A stretch of DNA of 64,000 nt from Wuchereria bancrofti (Eukaryota > Nematoda > Chromadorea > Rhabditida > Onchocercidae), in the NCBI GenBank assembly GCA_005281725.1, contig SSBO01000003.1, positions 10,599,251-10,663,250 on the forward strand, given 5' to 3'. A model generated the notes under the pieces. It was given only the letters and a program-made list of their open reading frames with translations. It did no database searches and was not told where the DNA came from. This document shows positions 30,813 through 43,789 of this stretch, piece after piece; position 1 is the first letter of the stretch, and each line of letters opens with the position of its first letter. The translations under genes and the position numbers were made by a program.

Positions 30813-33800
30813 TCATTTTTTAATGAATTCCGATGGACTACTTAAGCTCTGAGAATTTGATGTTGACGATGTGGAACCGCCAACAGATGAAGGAGTCGGT
30901 GACGAACTTGGCCTATTTCCTGCCTGACGTAAATCGTTTGTGGTTGAATCTGGCAATGCACGCATCTGAAAGCTTACAAAGCTTGTAACAAACTAGCAAA
31001 AAATTGTTCCTGAATGCATAATTAAGAAGAAACTGGATAAGATGCTGGTGAAAAAAAAAAAAAAAAAAAACAAAATAAAATCATTTACCATCGTATGGAT
31101 GGTACAATAAAGTTTTGTAGAGAGTGCACCAAATACAATGTAACATCTCTATGCCTAACACTTGCTGACATGTATAATTCAAACACAAAAGTTCGTTATT
31201 TCAAATATTTCGAAAAACAGAATTCTCTTACTGATAACTGTTCATTGCTAGTAGTTGAATCAGCTATGGGTGATGTAGCTGTCGGTGTTTGAGATGTGAT
31301 TAAAGCATTTGTTGGAGGTGTTGAAAGAGAAATAACTCCAGGTACCGATATACTGCAATAAAGTTCTTCACTAGCATTACTATGCGTTAAATACTCCAAC
31401 AAAATAGGTGTTTCACTAATCATCTCGTTGATGAATAAATTCTGCCGCTTTATCCTTATGACTTATAATCCCTAACTGTTTACCAAATCAAAATATCTAT
31501 TTTCACGAAGAAAAGAAAAAAAATGAAACAATTCTGAAACAAAGCTTACTTTGAAGCAGATGAATCTGACCGTGCATCCGAAGAACTCTGAAGCGGAAAT
31601 GTACCATTATGCGGAGAACGACTGTTTTCGTTGAAATAATTCAAAAATTGATTTGAAACTAAAACCAACAAACGGTAAACAGCAGTGAAATATAAGCATA
31701 ATTTTTCCTCTCTCATATTAAAACAGCAAATAAATTCAATTATTCATCATCAATAATTAATACCTCCAACTATTATCAATAAATTTGTTTAATTCAACAA
31801 TTGCTATCTACAATTATAACAGAAAGGAAACTCATCATACACACCTTCTTTCAACAATGCTTGGTCTGCTGAAGCGGATGAACCACTAGAAGCAGTGATC
31901 ACATTCTGAACAATACTCGAATATTCTTCATCGGTCAACGGCCCTCTGGATGGTATACGTACGCCAGGTACTGGCGTTCCAAGAGTTGAGCTTGCTGCAG
32001 GAATCGGTGTACTGCGTGGAGTCGTTAGTGGGCTACTCAGAGTAAAAGGCACCGGTGAACCCATAGCTGAGTTGCAGGCATTATCAAACAATTGCTGCTG
32101 CAAATATCTTGCATGTTGCATCTCTGACAAAAACTTTTCCAATGGTTATTCATTTCGATCTTTTTTGGAAAATCTAAATTTCAGGTTTAGTCCAACAATG
32201 GAGGATACAAATGAAGACGTACAGTAAGAGAATCGCTGCATAACAATCTTGACAATTCATATATATTGCCTATTCATTAAAAATGCACAGCACTTACTCA
32301 TCCAAAAATTAGAAAAAAAGACCTTTGGATGTTTCATAGCCATAAATGATATGTGATTAATCATTGTTCACTGTATTAAAAAATAAAAATAAATGAATAC
32401 AGAGTTATCAACCAGTTTATTCACAGCAAATAGCCACCAATTTTTAAATTTAAACTAAAGCTTAAGTCAAACTTAATTACAATTTTTTTGTCTCTTTTTT
32501 TGTCTGTAAGACTGACATTAACAATCCTCTGCATTGTATAATTTTATAAATGTGGCATAAAAATTAGTTCATTGAGTGTAACTCAATAATCAGAAAATTT
32601 CATAGCAAAATTACCTGTCGTGATACAATATGACTTATTTTAGCATCACGAGCAGCGGCTGCTGCAGCATTGTTATTTGTATCGCCAATGTTAGAGATAA
32701 ACGGTGGACGATGTGCCACAACAGGTCGAGGAGTTACCAATAACTATAAAAAGAATGTGTCCTCAAATTTTCAGATACTTCTAGCCACAACTACTAGCAT
32801 TTCTAGACGATGGCTTTCTCCGTAATTCCAAATTCCTATTAGCAGAAAATTTTGAAAATAACGGAGCAATATTAGAGTAAATTTTATGCAACTTACACAT
32901 AAGCAAACTAAAATACAAATAAATAAGGAACGATGGACATAGAGAAGCAAAAATGTTACCTGAGGATTTCCTGGCTTAGTTGTGAATTCTCGAACTGGCT
33001 GATCCAACAATGCAACCTTTTTTGCAATTCTTGCTTCCACTTCAGCAGCATCATGTTCTAATATACGCCTTTCGTCTATGATCACCGCTTGTGTGGAAGA
33101 ACCAGGCGGTGAAATATCCAAACTGATACTACGTTTTATTGAATTTTGACTTTCGATACTGTGCAGAACAGTGCTGAAAATGTGTTTTAATTAAGAGTAC
33201 TGTTATGGTAACACAAAAATTAGAAATTAATGTACCATCAAGTGTTATACTATTTAACAAAATCTATTTAGTAATAAAAGTGCTTTACAGTATGTGTTAG
33301 TAGCTGGATTAATGTATCATTTTTCATAAAGTGGATTTTACGTTTACCGGGCCATATATAAGAGATAATTTATGGAAATGGTAAAATAAAAAAAAAAGTA
33401 AAATTCTGGTCAAATTATTTCTTGAAATGAATTGGTTCATTTTGAATTTGTACTAAGATCGAAACAACACTTTTAATTTAGCAATTTGGAAACATTTTTG
33501 ATTCCCGATCGTTTAAGTTGTTATATTTACCAATTAGAGCCACAATATTTTATTTTTTCACGACTTTTCGTTATAACTACTTGTTGTTGTCACCCATTAG
33601 ATAGTAATATAACGAAAATCAGATTTCAAACTTATGTCAAAGGTGGGAAAATCAGATATGAATAAGACTAACTTCAATAATTTGGTGAGATCAGCACAAA
33701 GCACACTAAAGAAATTTTGAAGGTGTAAAAATATATACATTAAATATAAACTATACAATCTGTACATACAAAAAAAGGATATTTAAATTTCTCGAATAAC

Positions 33801-36800
33801 GCAACATACCTGAAGCTAATAACATCACCATTTGACGTTGTGAACTTTGTCGGACTTGAATGATGCATATCGACAATATTTAGGCCTGAAGAATCTCGCA
33901 ACGTCATATCAAAATCATTCTGAGGAGCCAAATGTTGCTGTTGCTGATGCACATTACGACTACTTACAGCGGCATTATCCATTTCTGTAGTTCTACCCGG
34001 TAATCGCTCATTAGCTGACGAACTTGGAGAATGATTACGTTTCCTAAAGTAACGACAGCGATTTTATAAAATCTGATTGAAATAACTATTAACGGAATGA
34101 TAACAGAAGCTGCATGAAAGCAATAAAAGAAATGCACTATACGTTGCTAGAGTTCAAATTTAGGAGCATGCTGGTAACAAATAAATCTTCAACCGGTTGC
34201 TATGCGTCTATGCGTGAAACATACCAGAAGCATGAAATTCTGTTGAAAACAATCTATACAATGTTTCTACGGATTTTACTAATATTGTAAATGAAAAATA
34301 TAATGTAAAATTTTAACAGCAAACAAACTTTACCTGAATATAACAACCTGTTCTACATCTTGAGCAGTATCATTGGGGTTTCGTACTTTCACATCACGAG
34401 TCAAGCGAGTAAATGCTGTCACAGTGCCAATACCTAAAATTTAATAATAAGATATTTCAAAAAAAAATTTTTTTTTCTTTGGTACTAATTAATCATTTTC
34501 ACCCAACATGAAGTATGACAAAAAATAATTTTCCAATTATTCCAATTAATTGAAAGAACTGAGATTCTCATCTGGAAGAACAACTTTGGAAATAATTTTG
34601 CCAAATAAAGCCAAATCGTACACAAATTTTACGGCTTAAATTAAAATAAATACAATAATATCAAAAAAATCCCTTATAGAAGAAAACTATCAAAGATAAA
34701 GTTGATAACTAATAGCAGAAAAGTTCGAGACCAATCAAATAGAAAATGCTTTATATCAACAATTAAAAAGTTCATCATCCTGGTTCATCATAAGCAAGAT
34801 GGAATTATTTTGGACAAAGAAACAGAAAGAAAAAAGTACTGAAAGAACCGCAATCTTGTTTATATTTCATAACTGCTCTTACACTTTTCGGATTTCCTTG
34901 CTGGTCTTGTTACCTGCCAAATAAATTGACCTCACTACCAGCTCACTTTATAACCTAAACAACTACTCAATGAAACAATCGATTGGTAACAAGAAACAAA
35001 AAAATAAAAAAATAAAAAAACGAGAAAGAAAAAACTAACGCTGTGGAGTTACTGTGGATACAACGCTGTTCGCAAAGTCTCTTTTCTGCTGGCCAGGATG
35101 ATGTATCTGATACTCTTCAGAAAGACGACTTGATTGTCGAGCCGTTGACGTAGGTACAAGTAAACTCTCACATGTTGATCTAAAAATCTTCTATATGTTA
35201 GTACGAATTTGTTAGTATTGTCCGACTGAATGATACTGAGGAGGCTTCTCAATCTTTGCCTGTAAATATTTTATTAATAATATCAAGTATATTAAAGTTG
35301 TTTTATTAGCACCAACTAATTACAACACTCTCAACAGCTTACCTCTATGTATGATGTCGTCGTTTCTCAATGTAATTTACCAAAGTCTCATAATCCATTT
35401 ACTTGGGTTATTTTTGGTTTATGCCATTTCTCGGTGATTCAAAAGAAAAAAAAAACTCCCGAAATTTCACTGGCTAATATCATTTTAATCTGCGTGAAAC
35501 TTTCATGAAATATAATTCTCTCTCCTCAGCATCATTATTTCATCAATAAATGATTAAATAAAGTTATGAAAATTTTTGATACGAGAAACTCACTCTGTCC
35601 TTGGGCGCAGTCCATTCGCATCACGATGCAACAACGATGTTTCATTGACACCAGCTGATCCAATACTTCTTATAGTTTCACCTGATGCATGATGCCTGTC
35701 CTGATGTAATTCGCCATGTTGGGAAACGATTCTTACAGTATTACTTCGACTTCCACCTTCCAATGCATCTTCCCTGATCAGACGTTCCTGCCCATCATTC
35801 GATGTTGAAACCGTGAAAGGTGGTCTGCAAGTCTTTAGTACTATTAGAAAAAATAGAATATAGAATCTACAGATATTTTACTTTTATTTCATGTACAAAC
35901 TCGACTAATTTTATGAATGCTATATCAATGGCTGAATTATGGTTAATAATACACCACTTACAATTTTTTTTTTTTTTGAAAAGTTTTTTTATTGACAACG
36001 AAAAAGATTTATGCTGATATAAAACCATACAGTATTAGCCATTTTAAAATAAAGAAAAGCAAAAAAAAAGTTGGATAGGAAATGAATAACCTCAGTTGTA
36101 CAAGCCTTGTTCCTTCAACCGCACCCTGTACTACAAGAGTCCTGAAATGAGTCGATGTGAACTTTCCTTCAAAAGTCCCCACAAATTTTAACTTTATTAA
36201 TCACCATATCACAGAAAGGAAAAGTGTTAACGAAGAAGTACAATCAAAAATTATAATGATGGCGATATCAAGCACAAAAAAGCACCTTCGATTACTTGCA
36301 GTGCCATCATCACTTCGCTTTATCTGGATATATATTGGTTGGCCAACAATGCGTCCACCAATTAATTGATGTACTTCTTCGTTAACACTTCCTACACTAT
36401 CTCGTGAGGCGTGTCGACTACGTTTTTCCAATGGTTCAGCAGCCTAGAATTGAAAAAGCATTTATTTTAAAACTAGAAAAAAACTTAAACTTCCTGGATG
36501 AAACCAGACGTCTTTAAATTCTCAGCGCATTATTTGCTAAGTCTGATTTGCTTTCTCAGGTTCGTTAATGAATAATCCAAATTTATTTTCTCAATTGTTT
36601 GACAACTAAAGTTGCTTAGTTATAATAACTACGGAACAAAATTAGGGAATGAGAAAAAGTACGTCATCAGCTAAAAGATTCGGATGTTCAAAATCTGGAT
36701 GTGTCAAGTCCGTATCCAATGCAATTGTTACCATTGCTCCCACTTGAGGTGTTCCACCTGGTGCACCCAAACTACTGCTTCGTATCCTGGTATCTAAATA

Positions 36801-39800
36801 GAACCGCTGAAATTTACATATTTTGGTCAACAAAAAAATTATCCACTTAAGCAGTAACTTCGGTGAATTATATTTTTTTCTTACTGCTATGAACTAGCAC
36901 GGTTGTAATATTCAGGACGATTATTCTTGAGAGAATTACGTCTTCCTGCCTACTCATTCGCCAATCCAACTTGAAAAACAAATATATTTGCAGTGGCAAT
37001 AGAATTTTCGAATTTAGAACAGAGCGGAAGGGAAGGCTGCAGTGCAACAACTGTGTAGCAGGCAGAAATTTAATTACCAGTGCTTTCAATGATGCCATGA
37101 CTATCAGATATTCGATAATCCGCCGCCACAGTTGGAGAAGATGTAGGAGCGACGTGTCGTCGTGATGATGATGACTGTGGTGGGCTGCCAGGTGACTGCC
37201 ATTCCAAATCGTTATACGGTTCTTCCTTCTGTGGGATGATTTCTGCCGGTATACGTGCTTCGCCTTCAACCAGTGTTATTATTGAAGCTGTAAACATTGA
37301 ACAATCATTTATGCAGAAGAGTTCCTCATTTACAAGGGACACGGAAATAAAGTGACCAGTGATGAACAGAGAACAGGTGCTATCGCATTCGCGAATGCAT
37401 CATCTGGAAAGAAAATTTGAACAATCGGAAATATCATTTCTAACCTAACCACTATACCCATGCAATTAATCTTTTTGAATGTCAACTCGAAACTTTCTTG
37501 TTTAGTAAATTTTGAGGAATGAATAACAAACTGTGAAACTACTATGACTTGGACGCAACACGTACAACACATGCTTTTAACCTTTAGAAAACTGCCAACC
37601 CTAAGCAAATCCATGCATCTAAAAGAATTATATAGAAATACATCATCCCAGCAAAACACATAAACTGAGATAAACGGAAAATTATTCATCTATGATTCAA
37701 GTGGCTATAAAGCTGTAAGTTAAAATTGTAATCAACTGATTCGGTGACGAAAATAATACAAAGTATAGGAATATAGCAAAAAACGAACATTTATGAAGAA
37801 CATGCTGATATAAAAAACGGAAGTAAGAATGAAGCAACAACTATGTTAGTCGGATAACTGGTAAGTTAGACACTTTCACTAATAAATTTTGGACAAAAAG
37901 ACTTATAAACTAAATACTATAATCGATCTCTAGAAGAGAATAATGCAAATCTTTTTCTTCTACTTTATCTCGAAAAAAGTAAGAACATAAAACAAAAATA
38001 AATGAAAATAAGCCACTATATACATTAGAAAGTTTATACAGATAAAGAAAACAGTAGGGAAATGGCGAAAACGATAAGTTTAATAAAAGCAACACAACAA
38101 TAATCAAAGAAACGTACGTCTAGTCAGAGTCTTCAGTTCATAAGCGGTAAAGACACCAGTTCCCCAAATACCTTCATGCACTGCTAATTTGTCAGGATCT
38201 ATAAATGACAATAAAGTTTAAGTCTGATGTGACGATATTTTCAAATCATCTCATTTATTAAACAATATTTAGAATTTTCCAGAACAAAACTTTTCTTTGA
38301 AAATTAAACACAGAATTATGTGCAATAGCGAGTGTTCCTGTAATCCTAAATAAAATAAAATACCTATAATTCTAAACAGAATGAAATATGTTTAAATAAT
38401 TTGACTCAACGAAAATATAAAAATTTAGTGGGATAATTACACACAACACCTTTATGTCTGACTTGAAAAGATAAGGAAAACTATTCCTCAAAATGATACA
38501 ATTAATGAAAACAACAATACCTTTCTCATCGCTTTCTTCTTCAGCAGCATCCGGATTTGTTGTGTGTATAAAATTTGCCAGAAATAAATCTAATTCGCGT
38601 ACAGCTATACTAATGTGATAAGGATTTACACATAAACTTGGAAATGCGCATTCTGAACATTTTTCTAAACGTTCACCATCCGTACTTTCCAAAGGTATAC
38701 CCTAGAATCAGAAGTGTTCATGCCATCTTTATATTCTGCACTACAGTAAATTGGACTGTTAAATGATCAAAAACTAGATTAGCCTAAATAAAGAGAATTA
38801 AAAAGTCTCGAGATGGAAGCACCGAAGTTACAGTAAGATTAATGCAAATGCTTGTAATTCATCTACTAAAACGCAGAAAAATATTACTAAACCGAATTTA
38901 TAACTCCTTCATACCTTGAATAAAATAACCATCACTAGGTCAAGACGCCATACTTTGTCCGCTTGTCGCAAGCAATCAATTCGTCGCATCTTCCCCTTTT
39001 GATCAGGATTTGACAATATGCATACTGCTGGCCTCTGTCCTGTGACACAAAGGACAAAATCTTCCCGACAATGAGGTTGTATATCTTTCCTTAATTTGCC
39101 AAGTAATCGTCCTGCCCATTTCTGTTTTATTTCCATCCTTTCATTCTGTAAATTGAAAGCATGAAATGAAGAAAATGAGTCAACCTTTACTAAATAAAAT
39201 GCAAACGTTATTCTAAATGCATTCAAGCTTTGGTCTTATCATTTCCTCACTGGCCTAGCAATGCGGTGATCGTTCTTTATTTTTTCAACAGATCGAATGA
39301 TTGTACCGACCACTGAATAGGACTGAATAGAAATAGTTTAAGAAACATAAAAAATATTAATAGCATATCAATGTTCAGTAAATGCTTGAGTTCATACTGT
39401 TAATTAATACTTTAAATACTTAAATTTGGTAAAACTGCGAAATTTTCCAAAACAATTAGAAACTTGCCATTAACGCATCTTTGCAACTTTTCTCTTCATC
39501 GACTGTCATCCGCTTTTCGTTTCTTTTCATATACCTCCGCTTTGCAGCTTGTAAATTAAACCATACGTAACTAAATTCTTTCACATACGGCAATAACGCC
39601 TCCACAAAGGGATGAAATTCATCCTAAAATCCACTCTGTTGGCAAATCACACTAAAATTTCTTTCGATTTCAGCTCTTATCCACTTGTCGATATGAGTTA
39701 TTAATATTTTGAGTCAAATATCATTTTACTTTCAATTTATATTTGCAGTTAATACATACTTAATACGATATCGGAAGAAATATCAAAAAAACGTATTATA

Positions 39801-39929
39801 TCGAGATATAATACTTTTCCAACATTCTAAAGAGAGGACAATAAGCTAAAAGATTTGAATTAAGCAGACCACATTGCCAGCTGGATACTGACTACTGCAT
39901 AACGGGTAGTCACTGATACTATTTGCCAT
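30813..39929 (-). CDS. nfi-1: Nuclear Factor I family transcription factor
   Basis: Sequence-specific DNA-binding regulator. Coding exons: 39873-39929 (tentative first exon), 39468-39623, 38915-39145, 38521-38701, 38118-38198, 37078-37287, 36663-36793, 36286-36443, 36091-36141, 35594-35824, 35040-35179, 34334-34433, 33810-34043, 32960-33173, 32615-32743, 31845-32121, 31550-31658, 31232-31352 and 30813-30965. Phases agree throughout and give about 987 residues. The DNA-binding domain (residues ~20-200) is unmistakable: [68 protein letters not shown] and the Cys/His zinc motif [12 protein letters not shown]. The remainder is Ser/Pro/Thr-rich and presumably disordered, with a short QQQQ run and an Ala6 run. 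It is about twice the usual vertebrate NFI length. The exon at 39468 ends at a GCAAGT donor (GC-AG intron). The first exon has a weak GTGGTC donor and was chosen because its phase fits and DEFHPF follows directly. Confidence 0.95.
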
Positions 39930-42596
39930 AACTGATCAGTCTTCCCTATCGTATGAAACAATGAACGCATGGCACAACGGCGCAGTTACCGTTTTGCGAA
40001 TATTTATTTGCTTCGCACTTCCTCTTTTTTGTTCACCTGAAAATTACAGATTTCATTGATTTGTCAAAAAAGCTACGGAAATATATTTATCGTCTGTAAG
40101 CTGTTCAAGACTTATATGAAATAAGAAAAAAAAAACATAATCGTATCAAAAAGAAAGAAAATTGCAATTTTATAAGAAACCATAAGTTATTATGGCGAAG
40201 TTTTAGAAATTAAAAAGACGAATTATAATAAGGAATGAATATGTACATGCCAATAATGATATCACTAAATTTGCAATTCCCTTTCCAAAAAAAAAAAGAA
40301 AAATAGTGAACTAGAATAAAACTTATATTTATAATCAATTACTAAAGATTATATTTATAATCAATTATTATAGTTAAGCATTACTTCAATCTTAAGTCTT
40401 TAATTAACACAACAATCATTTCAAAGTCTAACAAAAGCAATATTCAGAGCAGCATTTATATATAAATTTTGGTACGTATCATTCCATAGCATAGCATATC
40501 AGATCCAATCAATCTATATTAGCAATTATCTATTTCTACGTACACTGAAAAAAAAAAAACGATTTACATGGATGTATGCTTGATATCAAGCAAAAAAAGC
40601 TTTGCTAAATCTTACTTTCATATAACTCATTCTACGCAATTTACATCAACTGTTATATAACCAAACGTCACGTACGTATGTGGACGTGTGCAAACATTAC
40701 GTACGTGGTACACTTTATAGCTCTTATATTAATGAATTAATTGCAAACCATGAAATTTACAAAAACAGGAAATTTGGCAAGATGCTAAATTGGCAACGAT
40801 TTCTGCGAGAGATCATGTACAGTTGTTATAGAATGTTGAAAATCAGAATTAATAGGATACGATACCTCGTTGTAAGATTTATTTCCTATAAGAGCAGCTC
40901 TTTATCTGAGAAAAAGTAACGATATCAGTGAGTGATAGCATATTGATCAGTTACACTTAGAATATAATTTTCATTGCTACGAATGATACTTACCATAGAC
41001 AGTGGTTTTGAATTTAGTTAATTAGAAGCAAGTTAATAGCAGAAATACTTTTACAACGTATTGCCTCCCTGTTGATTTAAATTTGATTGACTTTTCTCTA
41101 ATATCAACTTTTCTGACAAACTATTGAATGAGCATTTTCTATCTTACTTTTGATACTTTCTATAATCAATTATTTTACAATTACAAGTTGTTCATTTTTT
41201 GCTGTAAGTATATCTCATGCCTCTGTTCACAAATGTTCGTTTCTGAACCTTACACGTATCATTAATACATTTGCGCCATTTATACATTTATATGAAATAA
41301 GGAATAGTGAAAATAGTAACGATAAAGCAGATCAAAAAGTATCGTAAAATGATTCATCGCATTCTAATGATAATAACTAATGAATATGCAACTTTTAATT
41401 CCTATGCACCTTCGCCAGTGAATTCCAAACGGATAAGTGAATCATCTGCTATTTAACGTGATGAAATGAAAATGTTTCAGATTATGCCGAAAGAGAGGGA
41501 TTAGTGTGAGATAAACAAATGAATGATTATGTCTGCTCTTTGTAATTACTCATTTTATGCATTCGATTTCTGTTTTTCACATTTCTTTTTTCACTTAATA
41601 TTCTGCTACACCATTTAATAATTAATTAACGTAATTTGAAAAGGAATCATAAAAAAAGATTAATCTCATACGATAAACTTACCAGAATACGATACGTCTC
41701 AAATAAATTAAATTGCCGAATTGTTTGCTTTTTTTGGTATATATTTCAGACGAAATATAATCTTGTCTGAAAAAAATATGTACTCTTAATATTACTTCTA
41801 CTAGAAGTATTTCCCGTAACGATAAAGTTACTTTCAATTTTTGATTTTGTTTTACTGCCAAACAATGGTCCAACCGGAACTGTATGGAATATTGTCAATT
41901 TCTAAAAGATTTCCTAGGCTTTAATCATTGCTAACGGCGGTTATATTTTGACCGGAAGCGTTATCAGTTTCTGTACTTATTAGCTGTGAATTTCATTCCG
42001 TTCAATTTAGAATAAAGCATTAAATGAAAATGTTTCATTAAAGCACTAAATGAAATGAACAGTTTGTTGCAGTTTGTCCTTATGAACTAAATGTTAGTTT
42101 TTTTTTTTTACTTTTCAATCTTTGTGAATATATTCACCAGCATTCTATTTTTCATAGCGTTTAAAATTTTGCTAAATTTGCATGACTAATCACTTCTTGT
42201 GTGTGTGTGTTTTTTTTTCTTTTTTATTACATTTTTACGACTGAACAATACAACATTTTTTGCATGAAATTTTAGTTTAATGTATTTTATTGTTGATAGA
42301 CATCGAATCTGAACATGTTAGTATAACTTGAATTTTTTAAAAAATGAAAAGAACCTCTTTTGTCATTCAAGATATCCAATTATAACATCGATTATTCTTC
42401 TTGTTACATTAAAGATTTTAATGGAAATCTGTGATACAATATAATGTGATGTGACATATTTAATTATCGTACAAATTCCCAATATTTAATAAAATAGAAG
42501 TAAAGCCAAAGTTAAATGTCAGCTATTAGAAAGAATTAAATTTGAAAAGTATAAGAAATGGATGGAAAGTTAGTAGTATCAAAGATTGATTTTGTT
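39930..42596. other. intergenic, presumed NFI promoter side and ALT 3' flank
   Basis: A TTTTCAG acceptor-like site on the minus strand near 40035 could be a trans-splice site for the NFI mRNA. ACGTACGT palindromes occur around 40671-40706. I see no other supported exon. The plus-strand reading frame at 40680-40919 has no splice or homology support. Confidence 0.45.
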
Positions 42597-43789
42597 CTAC
42601 GCGCATTGCCAACCCGCTTCAGGTGCGCAATACGAATACTCCAATTTACCGTTGTTCTTTCTTTCGATGACGCACGAATGCAACTTATCTTCGCAGAAGC
42701 AACCTTTGTCACTGAAATACCACTTATCAGTGCTGTTAAGAAGTGGGGACACAGCGTTGACACTTGTGAGACACAATGGGAAGTAATTTCCGCAAGAAAT
42801 GATCAAAGTGGCTTACGTCCACGACTGATTCTCGTTCGGTCTACACCACGCTTGTGGTTCACGTTGATCGTAACAAGCTTCGTGCGAAGAGCACTCTTTC
42901 TTCCTGCAAACAATCGAGTGGTAAAGTGAGATGAGCTTTTTATTTTGCATTATTTCCGGACTTTTTTCCTAAGTAGGGTAATATGTGACAATTTCATAAG
43001 TAAGGTGATGTGTGACATTTTCATAAGTAAGGTGAGATGTGTGACATTTTCATAAGTAAGGTGAGATGTGTGACATTTTCATAAGTAAGGTGAGATGTGT
43101 GACACTTTCATAAGTAAGATGATGTGTGACATTGATATGGGACATTTGGAGTCAATTTAGAAAATAACTACTTCAGAGCGAAATGAAAGATTGCAACGAT
43201 ACGAATAACACATTTTCAATAAAAGGACCCATAAACAATAATACGGAAAGTGAAATGAAAAGGAGACCGATTCCTCAGAAATATTTTGAAAGATTCAAAT
43301 TATTGAAAGTACCAAACGACTTACTTGCCATCAGTTTCAACAAATTCTCCTTTGGTTACATATTCATCACCTCCTTCACTATTACCACCTTCGTCCTCTT
43401 TGTCGTCGGTCTCATCATTTGAGCCGTCCTAAGAAAAAAATATTTTCTTTTTAACGGACATTTCAAAAATGGATTTGAAAGGAAAAACAACTCATTACTG
43501 AAATTAATTTCTGATAGTTTGAAAAGGAATGGTCGGAATTCAAGTCCTGCATTATGTCTTATTTCAGTCAGCTCATAAGTCATTTTCTCGAAAGAGCTCC
43601 ACGTTATCATCTGCTTATCAGTTTGTCCCACGTGCTATCCCGTGTTGTTTTAGTGGTTTGGTTAACATTCATCTCTTCTTTCTTTCATAAATTTGCAAAA
43701 GTTACATCGAACTCTTCGTCTGATTCTGATGCACACGGAAGTGTCACAAGAAGAATTACTAAACCGAATGCTATTAAAAGTTTGTTCAT
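42597..43789 (-). CDS. alt: ALT-family abundant larval transcript secreted antigen
   Basis: Small secreted filarial protein; ALT proteins are known as abundant products of infective larvae and vaccine candidates. Exons 43706-43789, 43325-43428, 42817-42903 and 42597-42711 give 129 residues with consistent phases. Exon 1 encodes a signal peptide (MNKLLIAFGLVILL, cleavage likely after PCA or nearby). Exons 1-2 encode an acidic segment rich in Asp, Glu and Gly (SDEEFD, NDETDDKEDEGG). Exons 3-4 encode the Cys-rich domain (KKECSSHEACYDQ, AWCRPNENQSW, GCFCEDKLHSC, SYCAPEAGWQC) with eight cysteines, probably four disulfides. A GCAG acceptor lies 11 bases upstream of the ATG and could accept a spliced leader. 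Intron 2 contains a minisatellite. The exon 3 to exon 4 intron is short and starts with GTAAGC. I recognise the family with high confidence but cannot say which paralogue (ALT-1 or ALT-2 type). Confidence 0.93.
42970..43135. repeat. minisatellite, 27-29 bp unit, about 6 copies, in ALT intron 2
   Basis: Units begin TAAGTAAGGTGAGATGTGTG and end GACATTTTCA. Three central copies are 29 bases and nearly identical; the outer ones are 25-27 bases and lack GA or carry substitutions. The array occupies about 40% of the intron between exons 2 and 3 of the ALT gene. Confidence 0.97.

Noticed and set aside
36868..37269. 133-residue minus-strand reading frame rich in His
   Set aside because: It overlaps an NFI exon in another frame; the NFI frame has matching splice phases and family context.
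37330..37403. Possible extra NFI exon after acceptor CTTTCCAG
   Set aside because: The open frame ends at a phase that does not fit the next exon, whereas the direct join from 38118 to 37287 is in phase.
40680..40919. 79-residue plus-strand reading frame between NFI and ALT
   Set aside because: No splice sites, repeats or family resemblance support it; its composition is that of the surrounding AT-rich DNA.
42536..42929. Plus-strand frames across ALT exons 3 and 4
   Set aside because: They are antisense shadows; the minus-strand exons encode the Cys-rich domain in phase.
42970..43135. CRISPR-like array
   Set aside because: The units are directly adjacent tandem repeats without unique spacers, inside an intron of a eukaryotic gene.
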